DNA of 5,644 nt from Bacteroidota bacterium. Its GTDB lineage: Bacteria; Bacteroidota; Bacteroidia; Chitinophagales; Chitinophagaceae. The notes beneath the pieces were generated by a model. That model was given only the letters and a program-made list of their open reading frames with translations. It did no database searches and was not told the DNA's origin. Shown here piece after piece: positions 1 through 5,226 of this stretch. Position 1 is the first letter of the stretch, and each line of letters begins with the position of its first letter. The stretch spans positions 1 through 5,644 of the forward strand of contig JAGWPQ010000211.1 in the NCBI GenBank assembly GCA_028877045.1. Reading direction: 5' to 3'. The translations under genes were made by a program, and so were the position numbers.

Positions 1-618
1 CCATAAAATTCTTTTGGCCTGCCAGGTACTTACATATTTTAATTGTTCGGGAAATTTTGTTGGATCGGCTGCTGCTTTAAATGCTTCATTCGCTAAAATA
101 GAAGAGGCTGCATGATGCCCATGCCCTGCTCTTGCATCGCCGGGGAAACGGGTAATTATTACATCGGGTTTAAATTTTCTGATCACCCAAACAACATCGC
201 TCAACACTTTTTCTTTGTCCCAAATACGCAATGCTTCATTTGCATTTTTGCTGTAGCCAAATTCAAATGCACGACTGAAATATTGTTCGGCGCCATCCAT
301 TCTTCTTGCAGCCAATAATTCCTGTGTGCGAATTAATCCCAATTCAATTCCTTGTTCGCTGCCAATTAAATTTTGTCCGCCATCGCCGCGTGTTAAACTT
401 AAATATCCGGTGCGGTATAATTTTTCTTTGGCGAGATATGGCAACAAATAATTGTTCTCATCATCAGGATGCGCGGCAATGTATAACACACTGCCCAGCA
501 CATTTAATTTTTTTAACTGCAAATAAATTTCTGAGCTGTTATGTGTTGCAGGTGTTTGCGCAAAGAGTGAAAAATGAAGAGTGAAAAGTGAAAAGCAAAA
601 TATTATTTTTCTGATCAT
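1..618 (-). CDS. Secreted PIG-L/LmbE family deacetylase, N-terminal part (runs off the left edge)
   Basis: The reverse strand reads open from ATG at 618-616 to the window edge (206 codons, no stop). Residues 1-20 form a signal peptide (MIRK, then a hydrophobic Phe/Leu-rich stretch ending LFA before QTPA), so the product should be exported. The PIG-L fold follows: the metal-binding motif AAHPDDE at 49-54, LTRGDGGQN at 75-83, RTQELLAARRMDGAEQ near 97-112, and GHGHHAAS at 165-172 supplying the later histidine ligand. Family members are Zn-dependent hydrolases that remove acetyl groups from N-acetylglucosamine-type substrates. The substrate here is unknown. From general knowledge, Bacteroidota proteins with this arrangement are usually several hundred residues longer, so most of the C-terminus is probably outside. 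No other in-frame Met occurs before residue 108, which supports the chosen start. The signal-peptide DNA overlaps a 14-bp tandem repeat. The gene is divergent from panC and no functional link is evident. Confidence 0.88.
   Translation of the reverse strand, partial: MIRKIIFCFSLFTLHFSLFAQTPATHNSSEIYLQLKKLNVLGSVLYIAAHPDDENNYLLPYLAKEKLYRTGYLSLTRGDGGQNLIGSEQGIELGLIRTQELLAARRMDGAEQYFSRAFEFGYSKNANEALRIWDKEKVLSDVVWVIRKFKPDVIITRFPGDARAGHGHHAASSILANEAFKAAADPTKFPEQLKYVSTWQAKRILW
564..591. repeat. Two-copy 14-bp tandem repeat inside the PIG-L signal-peptide region
   Basis: The units 564-577 and 578-591 differ at one base (13 of 14 identical, core agagtgaaaa). On the coding (minus) strand the array gives Phe/Ser/Leu/Thr codons within the hydrophobic core of the signal peptide. 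The unit is not a multiple of three, so gain or loss of one unit would shift the PIG-L frame. Confidence 0.7.
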
Positions 619-637
619 AAATTAAATTAAGTGTTTA

Positions 638-645
638 CGAAGATA
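638..645 (-). promoter_or_regulatory. Weak candidate -7 element for the PIG-L gene
   Basis: On the minus strand TATCTTCG matches the Bacteroidota -7 consensus TAnnTTTG at all but one specified position, and lies about 20 nt before the PIG-L start codon. No convincing TTTG -33 element is found 19-21 nt upstream, so this is only a candidate. No Shine-Dalgarno-like sequence is visible. Confidence 0.2.
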
Positions 646-682
646 ATGGAACTGAATTAAGATTTTTATGTAGCCGGCTTCA

Positions 683-809
683 GTAAATTAATTGAGCTGC
701 GGTTGCGTCGCACACTTGTACGTTCTGAACCTTATTGATCAAGCTATTGGCTAATAGCTATTCTTCAGTACAAGTGTGCGATTCTTTCACTGAAAGAATC
801 AGGGGCAAC
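683..809. repeat. Structured repeat element with nested inverted repeats
   Basis: Several perfect dyads are packed together. The largest is a 14-bp inverted repeat, tcgcacacttgtac at 708-721 against its complement at 768-781. In its loop lies a 7-bp stem, agctatt at 742-748 against 753-759 with loop ggct. On its right shoulder is a 10-bp near-palindrome, gattctttca at 780-789 and tgaaagaatc at 791-800, separated by one base. A possible outer pairing is gttgc at 702-706 with gcaac at 805-809. The left 40 nt (683-722) recur at 5107-5146. This looks like a dispersed REP- or MITE-like palindromic element rather than a gene or operator. No transposase or terminal target duplication is recognised, and the boundaries are approximate. 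Confidence 0.7.
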
Positions 810-864
810 AGGCGATGCCACAAGATCTGCATCCAGTAACACAAAAAATATCTTATTCATCTTG

Positions 865-896
865 TTTGCATTTTTATTGAACTATTTTTAATTTAT
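865..896 (+). promoter_or_regulatory. Candidate Bacteroidota-type promoter for panC
   Basis: TTTG at 865-868 is followed after 20 nt by TAATTTAT at 889-896, which partly matches the TTTG-N19-21-TAnnTTTG pattern of the primary sigma factor in Bacteroidota. Two of the last four -7 positions deviate. Transcription would begin near 903, giving a leader of roughly 40 nt before the panC ATG. This is a motif match only. Confidence 0.32.
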
Positions 897-911
897 AATA
901 AAATATCCCAA

Positions 912-958
912 GTTCTTATAGTTTTACATTTTAATTGAGTTATGGAAATTATAAGAAC
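912..958 (+). promoter_or_regulatory. 9-bp inverted repeat bracketing the panC start codon
   Basis: gttcttata at 912-920 is perfectly complementary to tataagaac at 950-958. The 29-nt interval between the arms contains the panC ATG (942-944), and the right arm lies in codons 3-6. In RNA this would place the start codon in the loop of a hairpin; in DNA it could be an operator-like dyad. The pairing is seen directly; any function is inference. Confidence 0.4.
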
Positions 959-1787
959 AGCTGCTGAAATAAAAGAAATCACATCGGCATTAAGTAAACA
1001 AAAAATAATTGGATTTGTTCCAACAATGGGTGCTTTGCACGAAGGCCATTTATCGCTCATCAACAAAAGCAAACAACATTGTGATATAACGGTGTGCAGC
1101 ATTTTTGTTAACCCTGCACAATTTAATAATGCAAACGATTTTGAAAAATACCCCGTTACCACCGATACAGATATTGCTTTATTAAAATCTGTTGGCTGCG
1201 ATATCCTTTTTTTGCCAACTGTTTCAGAGATATATCCGCCCGGTCTTGAAAATAAAATTTATGAATTGGGAAACCTCGATGAAATATGGGAAGGATTACA
1301 CCGGCCCGGCCATTTTCAGGGCGTTTGCAAAGTGATGGACAGGTTGTTAGACATTGTACAAACTCATCATTTGTGGATGGGACAAAAAGATTTTCAACAA
1401 TGTCTGGTGATAGTAAAATTATTGGAACTTACTAACAGAAAAGGGATACTTTTTCACAGAATTGAAACCGTAAGAGAAGCATCAGGACTGGCTTTAAGCA
1501 GTCGCAACAAGCGTTTGAGCCCAACGGGCAAAGAAAACGCCAAAGCTATATTTGAAGTGCTGAAAAAAATAAAAGAGACGTTTCAATCAGAAAATTTTGT
1601 TAACCTTTGCGCCGAAGGAAAAAAATATTTGCTGCAGCATGGCTTTGATGAAGTAGAATATTTGGCCATTGCAGATGCAGAAAATCTTTTGTTGGCAGAG
1701 GAGTATCAGCACGATCATCAATATGTTGCCATTGCCGCAGCATGGATAGAAGGTGTACGATTGATCGATAATTTACTTTTATCGTAA
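942..1787 (+). CDS. panC: Pantothenate synthetase (pantoate--beta-alanine ligase) PanC
   Basis: Joins pantoate and beta-alanine using ATP, through a pantoyl-adenylate intermediate, to make pantothenate in the cytoplasm. The 281 residues are the family's normal length. Visible motifs in order: VPTMGALHEGH at 26-36 with the HxGH nucleotide-binding histidines H33 and H36; SIFVNPAQFNNANDF at 53-67 with pantoate-site Q60; EGLHRPGHFQGV at 117-128; GQKDFQQ at 147-153; and the phosphate-contacting SSRN at 186-189. The C-terminal domain ends GVRLIDN at 271-277. Two positions differ from forms I know: GEKDFQQ is GQKDFQQ, and the Asp of DGLxxSSRN is Ser181. All core ATP and pantoate residues remain, so activity is expected. 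The ATG at 942 gives the standard MEIIRT-type N-terminus, with no Shine-Dalgarno before it. It is first in the pan cluster, 112 nt ahead of panB. Confidence 0.97.
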   Translation: MEIIRTAAEIKEITSALSKQKIIGFVPTMGALHEGHLSLINKSKQHCDITVCSIFVNPAQFNNANDFEKYPVTTDTDIALLKSVGCDILFLPTVSEIYPPGLENKIYELGNLDEIWEGLHRPGHFQGVCKVMDRLLDIVQTHHLWMGQKDFQQCLVIVKLLELTNRKGILFHRIETVREASGLALSSRNKRLSPTGKENAKAIFEVLKKIKETFQSENFVNLCAEGKKYLLQHGFDEVEYLAIADAENLLLAEEYQHDHQYVAIAAAWIEGVRLIDNLLLS

Positions 1788-1829
1788 ACGAATCATTCAA
1801 CTAATAAGTTCCTTTACAAGTATTACATA

Positions 1830-1904
1830 GACATCTGAATATGTTTTATTCTAAGGCAGGGCCATATTCAGCAAAACATTCAGTTTTAAATTCATTCAGA
1901 TGTC
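1830..1904 (+). promoter_or_regulatory. Competing hairpins in the panC-panB spacer covering the panB start
   Basis: gacatctgaat at 1830-1840 is perfectly complementary to attcagatgtc at 1894-1904, an 11-bp stem whose right arm contains the panB ATG (1900-1902). The same left region, ctgaatatg at 1835-1843, is also perfectly complementary to catattcag at 1863-1871, a 9-bp stem with a 19-nt loop. The two stems share 1835-1840 and so cannot form together. ATTCAG occurs four times (1866, 1878, 1894, 1910), giving further alternative partners. This resembles a two-state leader controlling panB initiation, but it could only operate in transcripts starting upstream of 1830, for example read-through from panC. 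Confidence 0.45.
1840..1847 (+). promoter_or_regulatory. Candidate -7 element for a panB-proximal promoter
   Basis: TATGTTTT matches TAnnTTTG except at the last base. The nearest -33-like sequence, TTTA at 1813-1816, is 23 nt upstream, longer than the usual 19-21. Transcription would start near 1854, and such a transcript would lack the left arm of the hairpins described for this spacer. The 1835-1843/1863-1871 dyad would then be better read as a DNA operator over the promoter. Confidence 0.25.
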
Positions 1905-2715
1905 AGTTCATTCAGCTTTTAAAAAAGTTACCACACATTCGTTGCAGCAGATGAAGAAGCAGCAGGAAAAAATTTCTATGCTTACTGCATACGATTATTC
2001 TTTCGCTAAATTATTTGATGAAAGCGGCATTGATGTAATTCTTGTTGGTGATAGCGCAGCCAATGTGATGGCAGGACATGAAACAACATTGCCGATCACT
2101 TTGGATCAGATGATCTATCACGGACAAAGTGTGGTGCGTGCAGTTAAACGTGCATTGGTTGTGGTTGATCTGCCATTTGGCTCGTATCAATCCAATTCAT
2201 CATTGGCATTGGCTTCTGCGATCCGCATCATGAAAGAAACAGGAGCACATGCCGTAAAATTAGAAGGTGGCGAAGAAGTTTTGGAAAGCATCAATGCCAT
2301 TGTAAAAGCCGGCATTCCTGTGATGGGACATTTAGGTTTAACGCCGCAAAGTATTTACCAGTTTGGTTCGTACACGGTTCGTGCAAAAGATGAAGACGAA
2401 GCAAATGCATTGAAAAAAAATATTCAATTGTTACAGGATGCAGGATGTTTTGCAGTGGTGCTGGAAAAAATTCCAGCTGCATTGGCAAAAGAAGTAACAG
2501 AAAGTATCAGTATTCCAACTATTGGTATCGGTGCAGGAAAATATTGCGATGGACAAGTTTTGGTGATGCATGACATGCTTGGAATCAATACCGAATTCAA
2601 ACCAAGATTTTTACGTCAATATTTACAACTGCACGAACAAATAACTAATGCAGTACAACAATATATTTCGGATGTAAAAGAAAATCAATTCCCGTCAGAC
2701 AAAGAATCGTATTAA
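1900..2715 (+). CDS. panB: 3-methyl-2-oxobutanoate hydroxymethyltransferase (ketopantoate hydroxymethyltransferase) PanB
   Basis: Transfers a hydroxymethyl group from 5,10-methylene-tetrahydrofolate to alpha-ketoisovalerate, giving ketopantoate, the committed step to pantoate. At 271 residues it is close to E. coli PanB (264). The barrel motifs are complete: MLTAYDYSFAKLFD at 27-40, LVGDSAANVMAGH at 48-60 with metal ligand D51, DLPFGSY at 90-96 with D90, KLEGGEE at 120-126 with K120 and E122, GHLGLTPQS at 143-151, VLEKIP at 187-192 with E189 matching the catalytic Glu181 of E. coli, and IPTIGIGAG at 205-213. Mg is the usual metal. The ATG at 1900 gives an N-terminus about six residues longer than E. 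coli, and Met18 is a less likely alternative. The start codon lies inside a potential 11-bp stem. The stop is 14 nt before the receptor gene, suggesting a shared transcript. Confidence 0.97.
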   Translation: MSVHSAFKKVTTHSLQQMKKQQEKISMLTAYDYSFAKLFDESGIDVILVGDSAANVMAGHETTLPITLDQMIYHGQSVVRAVKRALVVVDLPFGSYQSNSSLALASAIRIMKETGAHAVKLEGGEEVLESINAIVKAGIPVMGHLGLTPQSIYQFGSYTVRAKDEDEANALKKNIQLLQDAGCFAVVLEKIPAALAKEVTESISIPTIGIGAGKYCDGQVLVMHDMLGINTEFKPRFLRQYLQLHEQITNAVQQYISDVKENQFPSDKESY

Positions 2716-2729
2716 ATTAAGTACCCCGC

Positions 2730-4715
2730 ATGAAAAATTTACTTTTATTAGTTTTAATTGTTTATTCTGTTCAAATCAACGCACAACAAAAAACCGACAG
2801 TGTGTTAGCGCATGTAACCGTTACCGGTTTATCGTACGAAGCAAAATCGGTAATGCCCATCAGTTATTCTTCTGTCAATAAATCAAGAATTCAATCACTT
2901 GATTATACCGCAGAACCATCTTCCATTTTACAAACATTACCCGGCATCAGCTATTCAACCGATAACGGAACATTGTTTGGTTATTCTTATTTCAGATTAA
3001 GAGGATTGGATCAAAGCCGCATCAATATTTCATTGAATGGATTACCATTGAATGAGCCCGAAGATGCGGGGGTTTATTTTTCCAATCTTCCGGGAATTCT
3101 TTCAAACAGTTCTTCGCTGCAATTGCAAAGAGGATTGGGTTTAAGTAAAAATGGCTCGCCTGCATTTGCGGGCAGTCTTGATTTCGAAACATTTGCACAG
3201 CAAACAAATTATACAACCATTGGTATTGGTGCAGGTTCTTTTAATTCAGCGAATATTTATGCCGAACATGCCAATGAAAAAGGAAATGATCAGTTTTATT
3301 ATAAATTATTAGGAATAAAAACTGATGGTTATAAATATCACAGCGATAATACATCAGGTACTGCCATGTTTCAATGGCAACACAAAATGAAATCTTATCA
3401 ATTGCAATATATTTTGCTTGGCGGCACAAATAAAAATGGATTGGGATGGTTGGGTGTGAGTGATAGTGCTATCAAAGCAGATCCAAGAAGCAACGGCAAT
3501 TCGGCATTGGAGAAAGGAAACTTTTCCCAAATAATTCAGCAATTGCATCTTACCAAAACCATCAATCCAAACTCATCCATTCATGCAGGAATATTTTATA
3601 ATTATACCGATGGTGAATATGGATTTGATCTGTATAATTTTTTAGGTTTTGGTTCTAACGGTCAATACATCAATTACAAAACAAAATCTTCTTACGGCGG
3701 TGCATTGATCGATTATAATTATCGCAGCACGCATTTTAGTTTTACAACAGGAATGTATGGTTCATTCTACAGAAAATATCACGATGGTATTAACGAACCA
3801 ACAGGAAACACAGCCTATAATAATTACGGAAATAAAAATGAGTTCAGTCCCTTTGCAAAACTTATTTATCATGTAAAACAATTTTATTTCTTTACCGATC
3901 TGCAATACCGCACAGCTGCATTCAGTTATCATGGCGATGCAAGTTTGCCAACATTCAAATGGAATTTTGTTAATCCACTGGCAGGCATCGGTTATCAGCT
4001 CGATAAACATTGGTATTTCTACATCAGCAGCGGTAATATTCAAAGAGAACCCGGACGCAATGATATTTTTGAAGGCAATGATAATCTGCAAAAAGATGCC
4101 AACGGAAATGCAGTGTATGCAAACCTTGCAGCCGAAAATAATTTCAGCACCGATGCAGGACTTCGTTATCAAAACGATAAATTAAGTTTTTCGTTAAGCG
4201 CATATCGTATGCAGATCGAACATGCCATTGATTTGAACGGACAGATAGGCCCAACAGGTGTTCCGTTGCACAGCAATGTTGCCGAAGCTTTGAGAAAAGG
4301 AATTGAAACAGAAATACATTATCAATTTGCAAAACAATTTTTATTGTCTGAAAGTTTTGCGTGGGCATCCCATCATATAATTCAGGATGGTATCAATTCC
4401 TCACCGGTATTAACGCCAACGGTTATTTCTTTTACTGAATTGCAATATCAAAAAAATAATTTTACAATCATTGCTCAGGCAAAATATCAGGCAAAGAGTT
4501 ATATCGATTTTGCAAATAATTATTCAATGCCTGCTTATACCCTGTTCAATTTGTTAGTGAAATATGATTACCGTAAATTTTTCTTCACAGCAAAATGGAT
4601 GAACATCAGCAATCAAACCATTTATGCCAACGGGCAATTAAATGTTTGGGGCAAACCAATTTATCAGGTAAATGCGGCAAGTAATTTATTTGCCGGCATT
4701 GGTATAAAATTTTAA
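2730..4715 (+). CDS. TonB-dependent outer-membrane receptor, ligand unknown
   Basis: This 661-residue protein has a signal peptide at 1-18 (MKNLLLLVLIVYSVQINA before QQ). A short TonB-box-like segment, VLAHVTVTG at 25-33, precedes the plug domain, about 40-155, which contains LQTLPGI at 67-73, RLRGLDQSRINISLNG at 89-104 and FAGSLDFET at 146-154. The rest is a long run of aromatic-rich alternating segments typical of a 22-strand barrel, with a REPGRND segment near 448-454 and a C-terminal Phe (GIKF), the usual outer-membrane assembly signal. It lacks the N-terminal carboxypeptidase-regulatory-like domain and the SusD partner of glycan (SusC) systems, so it looks more like a siderophore, metal or vitamin receptor. 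It lies 14 nt after panB and 24 nt before panD, all on one strand. A role in importing a pathway intermediate or cofactor is inferred from position only; chance co-location remains possible. Confidence 0.93.
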   Translation: MKNLLLLVLIVYSVQINAQQKTDSVLAHVTVTGLSYEAKSVMPISYSSVNKSRIQSLDYTAEPSSILQTLPGISYSTDNGTLFGYSYFRLRGLDQSRINISLNGLPLNEPEDAGVYFSNLPGILSNSSSLQLQRGLGLSKNGSPAFAGSLDFETFAQQTNYTTIGIGAGSFNSANIYAEHANEKGNDQFYYKLLGIKTDGYKYHSDNTSGTAMFQWQHKMKSYQLQYILLGGTNKNGLGWLGVSDSAIKADPRSNGNSALEKGNFSQIIQQLHLTKTINPNSSIHAGIFYNYTDGEYGFDLYNFLGFGSNGQYINYKTKSSYGGALIDYNYRSTHFSFTTGMYGSFYRKYHDGINEPTGNTAYNNYGNKNEFSPFAKLIYHVKQFYFFTDLQYRTAAFSYHGDASLPTFKWNFVNPLAGIGYQLDKHWYFYISSGNIQREPGRNDIFEGNDNLQKDANGNAVYANLAAENNFSTDAGLRYQNDKLSFSLSAYRMQIEHAIDLNGQIGPTGVPLHSNVAEALRKGIETEIHYQFAKQFLLSESFAWASHHIIQDGINSSPVLTPTVISFTELQYQKNNFTIIAQAKYQAKSYIDFANNYSMPAYTLFNLLVKYDYRKFFFTAKWMNISNQTIYANGQLNVWGKPIYQVNAASNLFAGIGIKF

Positions 4716-4739
4716 ACACGTTTAAACAGAATAAATTTT

Positions 4740-5084
4740 ATGATGATAGAAATGCTGAAAAGCAAAATACATCGTGCAGTAATTACAGAAGCTAATTTAG
4801 ATTATGTTGGCAGCCTGACCATTGACGAAGATCTAATGGATGCCGCCAATATTGTTGAATACGAAAAAATAGCTGTGGTTAATGTAAACAATGGTGAACG
4901 TCTCGAAACCTATGCTATCAAAGGAAAGCGTGGAAGCGGTGTTTGTTGTTTGAATGGTGCCGCTGCCCGCAAGGGAATGCGTGGCGATGTGGTGATCATT
5001 ATTTCTTACGCATCAATTGACGTTGCCGAAGCAAAGCAACATCAGCCCGTTGTTGTTTTCCCGAAAGAAGGAAATAAATTATAA
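4740..5084 (+). CDS. panD: Aspartate 1-decarboxylase PanD (pyruvoyl-dependent proenzyme)
   Basis: Decarboxylates L-aspartate to beta-alanine, the second substrate of PanC. The 114 residues align without gaps to the key sites of E. coli PanD: K9, the self-cleavage site G24-S25 (YVGS) that generates the pyruvoyl group, R54, T57, Y58 and N72 in LNGAAA at 71-76. The end is shorter than in E. coli (126 residues), with a conserved-looking GDVVIIISYA at 82-91 and VVVF near 104-107. Two ATG codons are adjacent (4740 and 4743) and a third lies at 4752. I chose the first because it gives the spacing usual in this phylum (M-x-IE-x-LKSKIHR) and puts the cleavage site at 24-25. It is the last gene of the cluster, 24 nt after the receptor, and convergent with hscA. 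No strong plus-strand intrinsic terminator follows, only a short T run at 5087-5093. Confidence 0.97.
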   Translation: MMIEMLKSKIHRAVITEANLDYVGSLTIDEDLMDAANIVEYEKIAVVNVNNGERLETYAIKGKRGSGVCCLNGAAARKGMRGDVVIIISYASIDVAEAKQHQPVVVFPKEGNKL

Positions 5085-5106
5085 TATTTTTTTGTTACGA
5101 GCTTTT

Positions 5107-5146
5107 GTACATAAATGATGCTGCAATTGCGTCGCACTCTTGTACG
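5107..5146. repeat. Partial second copy of the 683-722 repeat
   Basis: Aligned without gaps to 683-722, 32 of 40 positions are identical. The right 27 nt (5120-5146 against 696-722) match at 24, sharing the core ttgcgtcgcac and cttgtacg. Orientation is the same at both sites. The right inverted arm present in the first copy (768-781) is absent here, so this is a half element. Confidence 0.65.
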
Positions 5147-5164
5147 CTTGGTTCTTTATTCAAC

Positions 5165-5203
5165 TTTTTTCACTGCGCTTCTCAATTTCTCTGCGTGAAA
5201 AAA
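5165..5203. repeat. 9-bp inverted repeat in the panD-hscA spacer
   Basis: ttttttcac at 5165-5173 is perfectly complementary to gtgaaaaaa at 5195-5203, with a 21-nt loop containing two similar gcttctc/tttctctgcg stretches. It lies between convergent genes and may contribute to transcription termination in either direction. Its right arm overlaps the A run that serves as the T tract of the hscA terminator, so the two structures compete. Confidence 0.5.
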
Positions 5204-5221
5204 ACTCCCCTTCAGGGGGTT
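5198..5221 (-). terminator. Intrinsic terminator for hscA
   Basis: Read on the minus strand, a G/C-rich stem (plus-strand cccc 5207-5210 with gggg 5215-5218, extended by aac 5203-5205 with gtt 5219-5221 past one bulged base) with a 4-nt loop is followed by seven T residues (A run 5198-5204 on the plus strand). It begins only a few bases after the hscA stop codon. Stem, loop and T tract are in the order expected for Rho-independent termination of hscA. On the plus strand no T run follows, so it should work less well for panD. Confidence 0.7.
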
Positions 5222-5226
5222 GGGGG

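Larger units (their letters stand above)
619..941. other. Divergent intergenic region between PIG-L and panC, no gene
   Basis: These 323 bp separate two divergently transcribed genes. I see no credible coding frame here. The left part (619-682) is AT-rich and should carry the PIG-L promoter; it also holds the 8-bp palindrome agccggct at 672-679. The middle (about 683-809) is a dense set of inverted repeats, listed separately. The right part (about 834-941) is very AT-rich and should carry the panC promoter and leader. Because neither flanking gene ends here, the hairpins cannot be ordinary 3'-end terminators of those genes. Confidence 0.8.

Noticed and set aside
112..584. Two plus-strand open frames (112-318 and 306-584)
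   Set aside because: They are antisense to the PIG-L gene, whose signal peptide and AHPDDE and GHGHH motifs are clear on the minus strand. The plus-strand translations show no domain or sensible composition.
768..800. The hairpins upstream of panC as an intrinsic terminator
   Set aside because: The adjacent genes diverge, so no gene ends here, and no T tract follows the stems on either strand.
893..1162. Minus-strand open frame over the panC start
   Set aside because: It is Cys/Leu-rich with no motif and lies opposite panC, which has all family motifs.
2711..2722. attaaattaagt near the receptor start, also seen just upstream of PIG-L (621-632)
   Set aside because: It is a 12-nt pure A/T-type match in AT-rich spacers in different orientations relative to the genes, easily expected by chance.
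2521..3238. Similar ttggtat(c/t)ggtgcagg stretches in panB and the receptor
   Set aside because: Both encode IGIGAG in unrelated folds. The DNA likeness follows from the shared short peptide and is not a repeat element.
3762..4172. 136-residue minus-strand open frame inside the receptor gene
   Set aside because: It is antisense to the barrel-coding region, rich in Ile and Cys, with no recognisable domain. Long antisense frames are common opposite AT-rich genes.
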